From: Defluviicoccus sp. bin129
Lineage (GTDB): Bacteria; Pseudomonadota; Alphaproteobacteria; MPNO01
DNA: 64,000 bases
Assembly: GCA_002239065.1 (NCBI GenBank)
Contig: MPNO01000002.1
Coordinates: forward strand, 95,110 to 159,109
Direction of reading: 5' to 3'
The stretch's first letter is position 1; each line of letters opens with the position of its first letter. The notes below the pieces were generated by a model. That model saw nothing but the letters and a program-made list of their open reading frames with translations. It was not told the DNA's origin and ran no database searches. Positions 7,740-18,706 of the stretch are shown here, piece by piece. A program made the position numbers and the translations under genes.

Positions 7740-8717
7740 TCAGATGCCGTGGTAGCTCCTGAACCACGCGACGAAGCGCGGGACGCCCGCGTCGATCGGC
7801 GTGGCGGGCGCGAAGCCGAGGTCGCGGCGGGTCGCCGAGATATCGGCCCAGGTCTCCTTGACGTCGCCCGGCTGCAGCGGCTGGAAATCGATCTCCGCCC
7901 TGCGGCCGAGGCTTTCCTCCAGCACCGCGATCAGGCGCATCAGCGGCTCGGGGCGGTCGTTGCCGAGATTGTAGAGCCGGTGCGGCGCGCCGTTCGCCGC
8001 ATCCGGGGGGGTGTCGAGCGCGGCGGCGACGCCCGGGACGATGTCGTCGATATAGGTGAAGTCGCGCTTCATGTCGCCGTCGTTGAACACCGCGATCGGC
8101 CGGCCTTCGAGGATCGCCCGGGTGAACTTGTAGAGCGCCATGTCGGGGCGGCCCCACGGCCCGTAGACGGTGAAGAAGCGGAGACCGGTCTGCGGGATGC
8201 GGTAGAGATGGCTGTAGCAGTAGCTCATATGCTCGTTCGCCCGCTTGGTCGCGGCGTAGAGCGAGACCGGCGAATCGGTCCGGTCCCCGACCGCGAAGGG
8301 CAGCCTGGAGTTGCCGCCATAGACCGAGCTCGAGCTGGCATAGACGAGATGCCGGAGCCGCGGCAGATGGCGGCAGAATTCGAGCACCGTCGCGTGGCCG
8401 ACGAGGTTGGACTCGACATAGGCGAACGGGCGTTCGCGCGAATGGCGCACGCCGGCCTGCGCGGCGAGATGCACCACACGGTCGATGTCCGCCACCCCGC
8501 CGAGCGCGGCCGAGGCGGCATCCCGGTCGGCGAGGTCACATCTGAGCAGGCTGAAGCGGTCATAGCGCTCGAGCCGGGCGATGCGGGCTTCCTTGAGCCC
8601 GACATCGTAGTAGTCGGTGACCGCGTCCAGCCCGACCACGGTTTCCCCGCGCTCGAGCAGGAACGCGCTCAAATGGTAGCCGATGAACCCCGCCGCGCCG
8701 GTGACCAGGACCGTCAC
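7740..8717 (-). CDS. UDP-glucuronate 4-epimerase family NAD-dependent sugar epimerase
   Basis: 325 residues, extended SDR. N-terminal Rossmann motif TGAAGFIG (6-13), SSSSVYG followed by YAATK (the catalytic Tyr-x-x-x-Lys), and the RFFTVYGPWGRPDMA segment typical of UDP-glucuronate 4-epimerases (LpsL/Gla type), which make UDP-galacturonate for surface polysaccharides. The GTG start overlaps the stop of the acyl-CoA ligase gene by 4 nt, so it is the last gene of the molybdenum-hydroxylase operon, an odd place for a sugar-nucleotide enzyme. The stop codon lies 4 nt past the tRNA-Arg on the other strand. The exact sugar is inferred from family resemblance. Confidence 0.85.
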   Translation of the reverse strand: MTVLVTGAAGFIGYHLSAFLLERGETVVGLDAVTDYYDVGLKEARIARLERYDRFSLLRCDLADRDAASAALGGVADIDRVVHLAAQAGVRHSRERPFAYVESNLVGHATVLEFCRHLPRLRHLVYASSSSVYGGNSRLPFAVGDRTDSPVSLYAATKRANEHMSYCYSHLYRIPQTGLRFFTVYGPWGRPDMALYKFTRAILEGRPIAVFNDGDMKRDFTYIDDIVPGVAAALDTPPDAANGAPHRLYNLGNDRPEPLMRLIAVLEESLGRRAEIDFQPLQPGDVKETWADISATRRDLGFAPATPIDAGVPRFVAWFRSYHGI

Positions 8718-10273
8718 GGCCCCTCGCCCCCGGCGATCAGGGCGAGCAGGCGCTCGCGCACCGCCCTGCGGTCGATCTTTCCGGTGCCGCCGACCGGCAG
8801 CGCATCGACCGCGAAGATGCGCCGGGGATGGGCGTAGGCCGGGCCGCGTTCCAGCGCGAACGCCTTGAGCGCCGTCTCGTCCGCCTCCCGGTCGGGGCGC
8901 AGCGTGACCAGCGCCGCCGGCGCCAGGTCCTTGAGCGCGTGCGGCACCGGCGCGACCACGGCGTCGATCACCGCGGGGTGCTGCACCAGCAGGAGCTCGA
9001 CCTCCTTGGGGTTGATGTTCTCGCCGCCGCAGGAGAACTGGTCGTCGGTCCGGCCCTGGAAGTAGAAGAACCCCTCGGCGTCGCGGCGGAACAAATCGCC
9101 GGTGCGCAGCCAGCCCTCGCGGATGCGTTCGACGTCGAGATCGGGGCGGTTGTTGTAGCCGGCGAGCACCGCGGGCGAGCGCACCCAGAGCTCTCCTTCC
9201 GCCGCTTCCGCGCCGGACCCGTCGACCAGCCGGATCCCGATCTCGGGCGCGGCGAGCCCGCAGCTGCCGCGCGGGGCGGGTCTTCCGTCCACCGCCTCGC
9301 GCAGCGGCCCGCCGCCTTCCGTCAAGCCATACGCCTCGATCACCGTCGCCCGGAAGGCCCGCTCCACGGCGGCGATCAGCTCCGCGCCGACCACCGCCGA
9401 GCCCATCTCCAGCACCTCCAGGGCGGAGAAATCGAGGCTTTCGATCAGCGCCGGCTCGGCCAGCATCATGCGGTACATGGCGGGCACCCCGCCGGCCTCG
9501 GTGCAGCGATACGCGCTGAGCGCAAGGAGGAAATCCCGCGGCTCGAAACGCGGCAACACGACCACCGAAGCCCCGACATGGAGCTTGGGTTTCACCGACA
9601 CCCGCATCGCGTTCTTGTGGTAGAGCGGACCGGCGATCAGCGCCCGGTCGTCCGGCGCGGCGGGCCAGTGGCGTTGCGCCGAGCGGATCGCCCAGAGCAT
9701 GCCGTCATGGGCCAGCAGCACGCCCTTGGGACGGCCGGTGGAGCCCGAGGTGTAGGGCAGGAAGGCGACCTGCCGGGGCGCGATGGGCGGCGGGGCGAAC
9801 CCTGCCCCGTCCGCATCGGCGAGCGCGGATTCGTAATCCTCCCACCCTTCCGGGGCGGGCGCGGTCGCGAGTCGCGGCGCGAGTCCGGCGGCTTCGCAGA
9901 TCGCCTCGATCTCGGCATGCGCGCCGGGCGAGACGATGGCCGCCTTGCAGGCGGCGTCGTCCACCACGAAGCGGATGGTGTCCGCGCCGAGCCTGATATT
10001 GAGCGGCACCGGCACCAGCCCGGCCCGCATCGCGCCGAAGAACGCCTCGACGAACTCGAACCGGTTGGCCATGGCGAGCAACACGCGCTCGCCCGGCGCG
10101 AGACCGCGCGCGCAAAGCGCGGCGGCGACGCGGTCCATGCGCGAGTCCAGCTCGCCATGCGCGATTTCCCGGGCCGGCATGCGCGACAGATCGACGATCG
10201 CCGTGCGGTCGCCATGCGCCGCCGCCGCGTCGCGGTTGAAATAGCCGAGATTGGCGTCGCGGGGATCCGCCAT
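8714..10273 (-). CDS. Class I adenylate-forming acyl-CoA synthetase
   Basis: 519 residues. It activates a carboxylic acid as the acyl-adenylate and transfers it to CoA. The P-loop is YTSGSTGRPKG, the adenylate-binding motif YGLTEGG, the hinge and ribose Asp lie in GWLRTGD, and the catalytic C-terminal Lys is in GGTGKIDRR. The start ATG at 10273 overlaps the upstream TGA (TGATG); the frame stays open further upstream but that part is a shadow of the next gene. Context (two molybdenum hydroxylase large subunits upstream) suggests the acid is a hydroxylated aromatic or heteroaromatic carboxylate. The substrate is not readable from sequence. Confidence 0.88.
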   Translation of the reverse strand: MADPRDANLGYFNRDAAAAHGDRTAIVDLSRMPAREIAHGELDSRMDRVAAALCARGLAPGERVLLAMANRFEFVEAFFGAMRAGLVPVPLNIRLGADTIRFVVDDAACKAAIVSPGAHAEIEAICEAAGLAPRLATAPAPEGWEDYESALADADGAGFAPPPIAPRQVAFLPYTSGSTGRPKGVLLAHDGMLWAIRSAQRHWPAAPDDRALIAGPLYHKNAMRVSVKPKLHVGASVVVLPRFEPRDFLLALSAYRCTEAGGVPAMYRMMLAEPALIESLDFSALEVLEMGSAVVGAELIAAVERAFRATVIEAYGLTEGGGPLREAVDGRPAPRGSCGLAAPEIGIRLVDGSGAEAAEGELWVRSPAVLAGYNNRPDLDVERIREGWLRTGDLFRRDAEGFFYFQGRTDDQFSCGGENINPKEVELLLVQHPAVIDAVVAPVPHALKDLAPAALVTLRPDREADETALKAFALERGPAYAHPRRIFAVDALPVGGTGKIDRRAVRERLLALIAGGEGP

Positions 10274-12615
10274 CAGGCGCGGCCGAGCGCGGCGAGGACC
10301 GATTCGGGCGTGATCGGGATCGCCTCCACGGCGGCGCCGAAAGGCGCCAGCGCGTCGTTCACCGCGTTGAACACCGTGCCGGGCGCGGCCGCGGTGCCGG
10401 ATTCGCCCACCCCCTTGGCGCCGAGGCCGGAGACCGATGTCGGGGTCTCGACATGGGCGAGCGCGATATCGGGCATCTCGGCCGCCATGGGCACGAGGTA
10501 GTCGACCATGGTGCCGTTGAGAAGCTGGCCGTCGCGGTCGTACAGGCTGTGCTCGTAGAGCGCGTCGCCGAGCCCCTGGACGATGGCGCCGCGCAGCTGC
10601 TCTTCCGCGAGCAGGGGGTTGATCAGCCGCCCGCCATCCTCGACCGCCCAGTAGCCCAGAATGCGGATCTCTCCGGTCTCGGCATCGATTTCGACCCGGG
10701 CCCCGTGGGCGCCGTTGGTGAAGACGTATTCCGGCACCCGGAAACGGCGGGTCTGGGTGAGCGACGGATAGACCCCGTCGGGCAGCTCGCCGCAGCGGAA
10801 GAAGGCGAGATCTCCGAGCTCGGCCAGGGTCATCCGCCGGGCGCCGCCGGCGCGCTCGACGACGGCCCCGTCGCGCAGCGCCAGCGATCCGGGTTCGGCC
10901 TGGAGCAGCGCGCCCGCGAGGTCGAGGATCTCGTCGCGCAGCGCCTCGCCCGCCCGTCTCGCCGACTCGCCGCCGATCCCGCCGCCGCGCGAGCCATAGG
11001 TTCCGCCGCCATAGGGCACCGCATCGGTGTCGCCGGTGATCACCGTCACCGCCTCGAAGGGCACGCCGACCGATTGGGCGACCACCTGGGCGAGGATGGT
11101 CTCGGTGCCCTGACCCTGCTCGGTGACGCCGGCGAGGCAGGTGACCGCGCCGGACGGTTCGAGCCTGACGGTGCACCCGTCCTGCGCCGAGATCGGCACG
11201 CCCGCGGGCCCGTAGATCTGCGGGCCCGGGTTGGTGCCCTTGATGAACGAGGCGAGCCCGATACCGCGCAGCACGCCCTGCCTGCGCTTCTCGTCCCGGT
11301 CGGCGCACAGCGCGTCGTAATCCATCAGCTCCAGCAGCCTTTCGAGACACGCCTGGTGCGACAGGTCGTCGAGCCCGACGCCCGACGGCGCCCGCACCGG
11401 ATAGCCGTCGTCGGGCACGAAGTTCCGCCGCCGCAGCGCCGCCGGGTCGGTGCCGAGCGCGGCCGCGGCCCGGTCGATCAGGGCTTCCACGGTCAGGATG
11501 GCGATGGGATGGCCGACCCCGCGGTATTGCGAGATCGGCACCTTGTTCTGGAAGGCGACCCGGGTGCGCCCGCGGTAATTCGCGATCGCGTAGGGCCCGC
11601 CGGAGACGTTGAGGACCTGGTTGGCCTCGACCGAGCTGGTTCGCGGGTAGGACGAGTAGGCGCCGGCGCCGACCAGGTCGTCGATCTCCAGCGCCGCGAT
11701 CCGGCCGTCCCCGTCAACCGCGAGCCGGCCCCGGACCGCGTGGTCCCGCGCGTGGATGTCGGAGACGAAGGATTCCAGCCGGTCGGCCCAGTAACGCACC
11801 GGGCGGGCGAGCAGAATGGAGAGCGCGGCGGCGGTGAACTCGTCGCCGTAGTGATGGCTCTTGATGCCGTACCCGCCGCCGACATCGTGGGCGATCACCC
11901 GGACATCGCGTTCCTCGAGCCCGAGATGGCGGGCGAACAGGATCTGCGTCATATGCGGCGCCTGCCCGCCATAGTGGAGGGTGAGCCTGCGGTCGCCGGG
12001 GTCGTACGCGGCGACGATCGCGCGCGCCTCCAGCGGCACGCCGGTATGGCGGCCGAAGCGGAACTCGCCTTCGACGACGATTTCCGCGACGGCGAAGGCG
12101 GCGGACGCATCCCCGGTCTCGACGCTGCGCTCATACAATTGGTTGGTGCCGAGCGAGGGGTGCAGGATCGGGGCTCCGTCTTCGAGAGCCGTTTCGACAT
12201 CGGCGACCGCCTCGAGCTCTTCCCAGACGACGGCGACCCGCTCGGCCGCGTCCTCGGCGCGCGCCCGGCCCTCCGCGGCGACGGCGGCGACCGGCTCGCC
12301 CTGCCAGCGCGCGCAATCCACCGCCATGCCGTATTGCGGAACCGAGAGCAGCGCGGGCGCGTTCTTCATCGTGCCCAGCCACGGCCGGGTGCGTCGGGCC
12401 AGATCCGCCCCCGTGAGCACCGCCACCACGCCCGGCTGCGCCGCCGCCCCGGCCGTGTCGATCGACACGATCCGGGCATGGGCGTAGGGGCTGCGGACGA
12501 AGGCGACATCGACCAGCCGCTTGAATTCGAGATCGGCGACGTGACGCCCGCGCCCCGCGACCGCGCGGCGCGCGTTGGGGCGCGCCAGAGGGCGCCCGAT
12601 CACGGCTTCGGTCAT
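10273..12615 (-). CDS. Xanthine dehydrogenase-family molybdopterin-binding large subunit
   Basis: 780 residues, the normal size for CoxL/XdhB-type subunits. It holds the N-terminal aldehyde oxidase a/b hammerhead (about 20-130) followed by the Mo-cofactor domain with GGGYGIK and the C-terminal LGAKGVGESGT, whose Glu is the general base of this family. The loop that distinguishes subgroups reads QYRGVGHP, so it is not a true CO dehydrogenase (AYRCSFR) and departs from the AYRGAGRPE of form II. No FAD or 2Fe-2S subunit gene is adjacent; the nearest are at 62.5-63.9 kb. It overlaps its paralogue upstream by 4 nt. The substrate is probably an aromatic or N-heterocyclic compound (inference). Confidence 0.88.
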   Translation of the reverse strand: MTEAVIGRPLARPNARRAVAGRGRHVADLEFKRLVDVAFVRSPYAHARIVSIDTAGAAAQPGVVAVLTGADLARRTRPWLGTMKNAPALLSVPQYGMAVDCARWQGEPVAAVAAEGRARAEDAAERVAVVWEELEAVADVETALEDGAPILHPSLGTNQLYERSVETGDASAAFAVAEIVVEGEFRFGRHTGVPLEARAIVAAYDPGDRRLTLHYGGQAPHMTQILFARHLGLEERDVRVIAHDVGGGYGIKSHHYGDEFTAAALSILLARPVRYWADRLESFVSDIHARDHAVRGRLAVDGDGRIAALEIDDLVGAGAYSSYPRTSSVEANQVLNVSGGPYAIANYRGRTRVAFQNKVPISQYRGVGHPIAILTVEALIDRAAAALGTDPAALRRRNFVPDDGYPVRAPSGVGLDDLSHQACLERLLELMDYDALCADRDEKRRQGVLRGIGLASFIKGTNPGPQIYGPAGVPISAQDGCTVRLEPSGAVTCLAGVTEQGQGTETILAQVVAQSVGVPFEAVTVITGDTDAVPYGGGTYGSRGGGIGGESARRAGEALRDEILDLAGALLQAEPGSLALRDGAVVERAGGARRMTLAELGDLAFFRCGELPDGVYPSLTQTRRFRVPEYVFTNGAHGARVEIDAETGEIRILGYWAVEDGGRLINPLLAEEQLRGAIVQGLGDALYEHSLYDRDGQLLNGTMVDYLVPMAAEMPDIALAHVETPTSVSGLGAKGVGESGTAAAPGTVFNAVNDALAPFGAAVEAIPITPESVLAALGRA

Positions 12616-15024
12616 CCCCCGCCCTCGATCGCCGCGAGGATGCGTTCCGGGGTGAAGGGCTGCGCCGAGACCGTTCCCCCGAAAGGCGCGAGCGCATCGT
12701 TGACCGCGAGCCAGGCGGCGGCGGTGGCGCCGATGGTCCCGCCCTCGCCCACCCCCTTGGCGCCGAGCCGGGTGCTCTCCTCCAGCCCGTCGATATGGGC
12801 GGTCACGATGTCGGGCATCTCGCGCGCCATCGGCACGAGGTAGTCGGCGAGCGTGCCGTTGAGAAGCTGGCCGCTCCGGTCATAGACGCATTCCTCGAAG
12901 AACGCCGCGCCGAGCCCCTGGACGACGCCGCCCCGCAGCTGCTCGTCGACCAGCAGGGGGTTGACGATGCGTCCGCACTCGTCGGCCACCCAGACCCCGA
13001 GCAGCTCGATGGAGCCGGTCTCCGGGTCGAGTTCGAGCTGGCAGCCGAGCGCCCCGTAAGCGACATAGTAATGCGCCCGGTTGGGCACGTGGTGGCGGGT
13101 GACGGCGAGCTCCGGCTGGAGATCGGCGGGCAGGGTGTCCTGGCGAAAATGGCCGATGCGGGCGACCTCGGCGAGCGAGAGCCGGGGCGTGGCGCCGTCC
13201 CGGTCGACCACCGCGCCGCCCTTGAGGTCGAGGCTGGCGGGATCGGCCTGCAGCATGGGTCCGGCGATCGCGAGCACGTTTTCCTTGAGCGCGATCGCGG
13301 CTTCGAGCGAGGCCTCGCCGCCCATCGCCAGCCCGCGCGACGCCCAGGCGCCGCCGCCGAACGGGGTGACCGCGCTGTCGCCGGCGATCACGTCGATCTC
13401 GTCGATGCCGATGCCGAGCTGGTCGGCGACGATCTGGGCGATCGCGGTGAGGGTGCCCTGCCCCTGGTCGGTGACGCTGGTGATGCAGCGCACCCGGCCC
13501 GACGGTTCGAGCCTGACGGTGGTCCCCTCCTGGGTCGAGACCGGCGCCTCGGAAGGACCGTAATAGCCGGGGCCGTAGGCGGTGGGCTCGATGAAGGTCG
13601 CGACCCCGATGCCGCGCCAGATCCCGCGGTCGCGCAGCGCGGCCTGCTCGGCGCGGAGCGCGTCATAGCCCATGGTCTCGACCAGGCGGTCGAGCGCGCG
13701 CGAGAACTCGATACGCGGCAGCTGGATGCCGCCTATGGACGTGGCGGGCAATGTGTCGGGATCGAGATAGTTGATCCGGCGGAAGGCGACCGGGTCCATG
13801 CCGATGGCGCGCGCGGCCAGGTCGCAGAGCTGCTCGGTCACCGCGCAGGCGATCGGCACGCCGACGCCGCGATACATGCCGACGATCGGCTTGTTGACAT
13901 AGGCCGCCCGCATCGCGCCGCGATAGGCCGGGACCCGGTAGGGCGCGGCGGCATTGGTGATCGTCATCATGCCCTCGGCGATGCCGAAGCGGATGAAGGC
14001 GGTATAGGCCCCGATCGCCGAGAGGTCGTCGACCTCCATGGCGAGGATCTCGCCGCTCCGCGATACCGCGATGCGCCCGCGCACGGTGTGATCGCGGCTA
14101 TGCGCATCGGCGCCGAAGGCTTCCAGGCGGTCGGCGCAGTACTTGACCGGCCGGCCCAGCAGCCTGGCGATCGCCGCCGTCGCGATCTCGTCGTCATGGA
14201 CGTTGATCTTGAGCCCGAACCCGCCCCCCACGTCGGGGCAGATCACCCGCACCCGGTGGTCGTCGATGCCGAGCAGGGCGGCATAGACCTCCTGCATCTG
14301 GTAGGGCGACTGGTGCGACTGGTGGACGACCAGCGTGCCGTCCGCCGGGCGATAGTCGGCGATGGTCACCCGGGGCTCCAGCGTCACCGCGGTGTGACGG
14401 CCGAAGTCGAACTCGTGCTCCACCGCCGCGGCGGCCAGGTCGAAGGCGGAGTCGACATCGCCGGCCTCGATCCGGTGCGCGAACGCCAGGTTGTCGCCGA
14501 GCGAGGGATGGATCGCCGGACTCCCAGGGGCGAGCGCCTCGGCGGGGTCGGCCACCGGTTCGAGCGGGTCGTACTCGACCGCCACCAGCTCGGCCGCGTC
14601 CTCGGCCGCCGCGCGGCTGCCGGCCACCACCGCGGCCACCGGCCGGCCCCGGCCGCACGCGCGATCCGGCCCCCCCCGGCCCCCCCGGGGGCCCCTGCCA
14701 GTACGCGGTATCCTGCGCCATCGGCGGCTGGGGCGCGGATTTGTGGCCCGGCCGATGGGCCGCGATCGCCAGCATGGGCTGGCAGATGCCGGCGAGGTCG
14801 GCGCCGGTCACGACCCGGAACACGCCGGGCTGGCGGGCGGCTTCCGCGCCGTCGACGCGGACGATCCGCGCATGGGCATACGCGCTCCGCACGAAGGCTG
14901 CGTGCAGCATCCGGGGCAGCACGATGTCGTCGGTATAGCGGCCGCGACCGTGCGCGAGCCGCCGGGCGGCGATGCGAGGCGCGGACCTGCCGATCGCGCC
15001 GCCTTCGAGAACCGGCTCCGTCAA
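12612..15024 (-). pseudogene. Second molybdopterin-binding large subunit, frameshifted by a GC-rich insertion
   Basis: Paralogue of the gene downstream, with the same domain order and the catalytic LGAKGVGEGGT near the C-terminus; the substrate loop reads MYRGVGVP. It starts at TTG 15024 (MTEPVLEGG..., matching the MTE start of the paralogue) and reads well to about 14692 (AYWQG). The reading frame then changes and resumes from about 14642 to 12612. Against the paralogue, about 46 extra bases rich in C and G lie between, so the gene is broken as it stands. The rest of the sequence is well conserved, which favours a sequencing or assembly error over real decay. It is the first gene of the minus-strand operon and divergent from the EamA transporter gene. 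Confidence 0.78.
14643..14691. other. Low-complexity C/G tract causing the frameshift in the molybdenum hydroxylase gene
   Basis: Contains an 8-C run (14670-14677), a 7-C run (14680-14686) and a 5-G run. Only one codon is expected between the two matching reading frames; 49 nt are found. Similar to the tract at 43239-43274. Confidence 0.6.
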
Positions 15025-15165
15025 ACGCCTCTCCGCCGCACCCCTCGTTCCGGACCGCGCCCATCAAGCCACGGATCGCCCGGCGCCTCAACCGGGGGGC
15101 GGCTATTGGCGCGCGGACCGCGCCCCGCCATGATGGTGGGGGCCATATCGCATCGAGAGGCGTCG

Positions 15166-16104
15166 TTGGATCGGCCGCGCGAAGCCAGCAAGACCGCGGC
15201 GGCCCCGGGCGCCGCGGCGCGGATCGGCGGCCTGTGGCTCGCGCTGCCGGCCAACTTTCGCGGCATCCTGCTGCTCGCGGGCGGCGCCTTCCTGCTGACC
15301 AGCTCGGACGTCGTCGTCAAGGCGCTCGGCGCCAAGTTCGCGCCGCACGAGCTGTCCTTCTACCGCTACATGACGGGGATGGTCGTGCTCACCCCGCTCT
15401 TCGTCCGGCTCGGGTGGAACGGGCTCAAGACGGCGCGGATCGGGGTTCACGGGTTGCGCATGGGGCTCGCCTTCGTCGCCCAGCTCGGCGTGTTCTACAC
15501 CATCATCCACCTGCCGCTCGCCGACGCGACGGCGTTCATGTTCTCCAAGCCGCTGTTCACCACCCTAGTGGCGGTGGTCGTGCTGTCGGAGCTGGTCCGC
15601 GCCCGGCGCTGGATCGCGACGGCCGTCGGGTTCCTCGGCGTGCTGGTGATGATGCGCCCGGGCGCGGACGGCATCGACCCGGTCGCGTTGATCGCCGTCG
15701 GCACCGCGCTGCTCTTCGCCATCGCCAACGTGCTGATCCGCATCCTGGCCGCGACCGAGCCGACCGCCCGGATGCTGTTCTACTACCATATCGGCGGGGT
15801 GGCGGTGTTCGCCGGCCCTACGCTGTGGGCCGGCCATGCGCCGGTCGGGATCGAATGGCTGCTGCTGCTCGCGATCGGCGTGCTGACCACCGGGGGCATG
15901 TTCTGCTACTTCCGGGCGTTCTCCATCGGCGAGGCCAACGCGGTCGGCCCGGCTGAGAACCTGCGCCTGATCTATGCCGCGGCCCTGGGTTTCCTGCTGT
16001 TCGCCGAGATCCCCTCGCCGTGGACGGTGCTCGGGGCTGCCATCATCGTCGCCAGCACCTACTATATCGCCCGGGCCGAGGCGAGAGGCGAGAGGGGCGG
16101 ATGA
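15166..16104 (+). CDS. EamA-family (DMT) transporter
   Basis: About 312 residues with ten predicted membrane helices in two EamA repeats (about residues 15-145 and 155-295). The first begins GILLLAGGAFLLTSSDVVVKALG, the second VALIAVGTALLFAIANVLIRIL. EamA proteins export or import metabolites, often amino acids or aromatic acids; the substrate is unknown. TTG 15166 is preferred because GAGAGG lies 5 nt upstream; ATG 15130 and 15133 are in frame but have no ribosome site. It overlaps the deaminase-like gene downstream (ATGA) and is divergent from the molybdenum hydroxylase genes, with about 140 bp shared upstream. Confidence 0.88.
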   Translation: MDRPREASKTAAAPGAAARIGGLWLALPANFRGILLLAGGAFLLTSSDVVVKALGAKFAPHELSFYRYMTGMVVLTPLFVRLGWNGLKTARIGVHGLRMGLAFVAQLGVFYTIIHLPLADATAFMFSKPLFTTLVAVVVLSELVRARRWIATAVGFLGVLVMMRPGADGIDPVALIAVGTALLFAIANVLIRILAATEPTARMLFYYHIGGVAVFAGPTLWAGHAPVGIEWLLLLAIGVLTTGGMFCYFRAFSIGEANAVGPAENLRLIYAAALGFLLFAEIPSPWTVLGAAIIVASTYYIARAEARGERGG

Positions 16105-16853
16105 CGGAAACGACGATCTTCGAGGCGGGCGGCTATCGCTACATGCGCGGCGTGTTCCAGTATTCGGGCGGGGTCGCGGCCGAGCCGGGGTTCGCCATCG
16201 AGCGCGCGCGTTTCCGGCACCCGCTCCCGCTGGAGGACGGTTTCGCGGCGATCGAGGCCCATCTGGCCGCGCTCGGCCGGCCGCCGACGGCGTTCTGCGC
16301 CTGCGAGCTGCGATCGCCCGCGCCCTTCACCGAGGACGGTTTCGCCGCCTTCAACCGGGTCTATGTCGGGACGCTGGAGCGCTGGGGCATATTCCGGGGC
16401 GGCGACAACCCGGTCGCGCGCTCCAACGTGTGCCCGGCGATCGACCCGCCGCCGGAACCCGTCTTCCACGCCTTCGCCTACACGGTGGAGGAAGCGGCCG
16501 GGGCATCGGGCGGGTTCGTCGCGGCCGGCGGGGCCGACGTGCCCGAGGGCAAGGCCAATTACCGCGACCACATCGTGCGCCGCGGCGAGACATCGCCGGA
16601 GGCGCTGCGCGAAAAGGCGCGCTTCGTCCTCGCCGAGATGGAAGCGCGGATGCGGGCGCTCGGCGCGGGATGGAGCGATTCGACGGCGACCCAGCTCTAT
16701 ACCGTCCACGATCCGCACCCTTTCTTCGCCGACGAGATCGTGGCGCGCGGCGCGGCGCCCGGCGGGCTCACCTGGCACTACGCGCGGCCGCCGGTGGAGG
16801 GGCTGGAATACGAGATGGACGTCCGTGGCGTCCCCGTCGAGCGGGCGATCTAG
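16101..16853 (+). CDS. CnbZ-like (2-amino-5-chloromuconate deaminase family) protein
   Basis: 250 residues, soluble. The N-terminus GGYRYMRGVFQYSGGVAAEPGF and the later ACELRSPAPFTE, ERWGIFRGGDNPVARSNVCP and TQLYTVHDPHPF segments resemble the CnbZ family, described for deamination of 2-amino-5-chloromuconate in chloronitrobenzene breakdown. This assignment rests on remembered family sequence, not a search. It is coupled to the EamA transporter by an ATGA overlap with AGAGGGG upstream. Together with the divergent molybdenum hydroxylases and acyl-CoA ligase it suggests breakdown of an N-containing aromatic (inference). Its stop lies 19 bp from the convergent glmS stop. Confidence 0.6.
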   Translation: MTETTIFEAGGYRYMRGVFQYSGGVAAEPGFAIERARFRHPLPLEDGFAAIEAHLAALGRPPTAFCACELRSPAPFTEDGFAAFNRVYVGTLERWGIFRGGDNPVARSNVCPAIDPPPEPVFHAFAYTVEEAAGASGGFVAAGGADVPEGKANYRDHIVRRGETSPEALREKARFVLAEMEARMRALGAGWSDSTATQLYTVHDPHPFFADEIVARGAAPGGLTWHYARPPVEGLEYEMDVRGVPVERAI

Positions 16854-16872
16854 CCCGGACTTCTCGACCGCG

Positions 16873-18696
<1,824 letters not shown>

Positions 18697-18706
18697 CGGC
18701 GCGCCC

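Noticed and set aside
8714..11350. A single 878-residue protein joining extra N-terminal sequence to the acyl-CoA ligase
   Set aside because: The first part is an out-of-frame shadow of the molybdenum hydroxylase gene. The real ATG at 10273 overlaps the upstream stop and starts the ligase domain properly.
10273..15024. Aerobic CO dehydrogenase large subunits
   Set aside because: The diagnostic AYRCSFR loop is absent; the loops read YRGVGHP and YRGVGVP.
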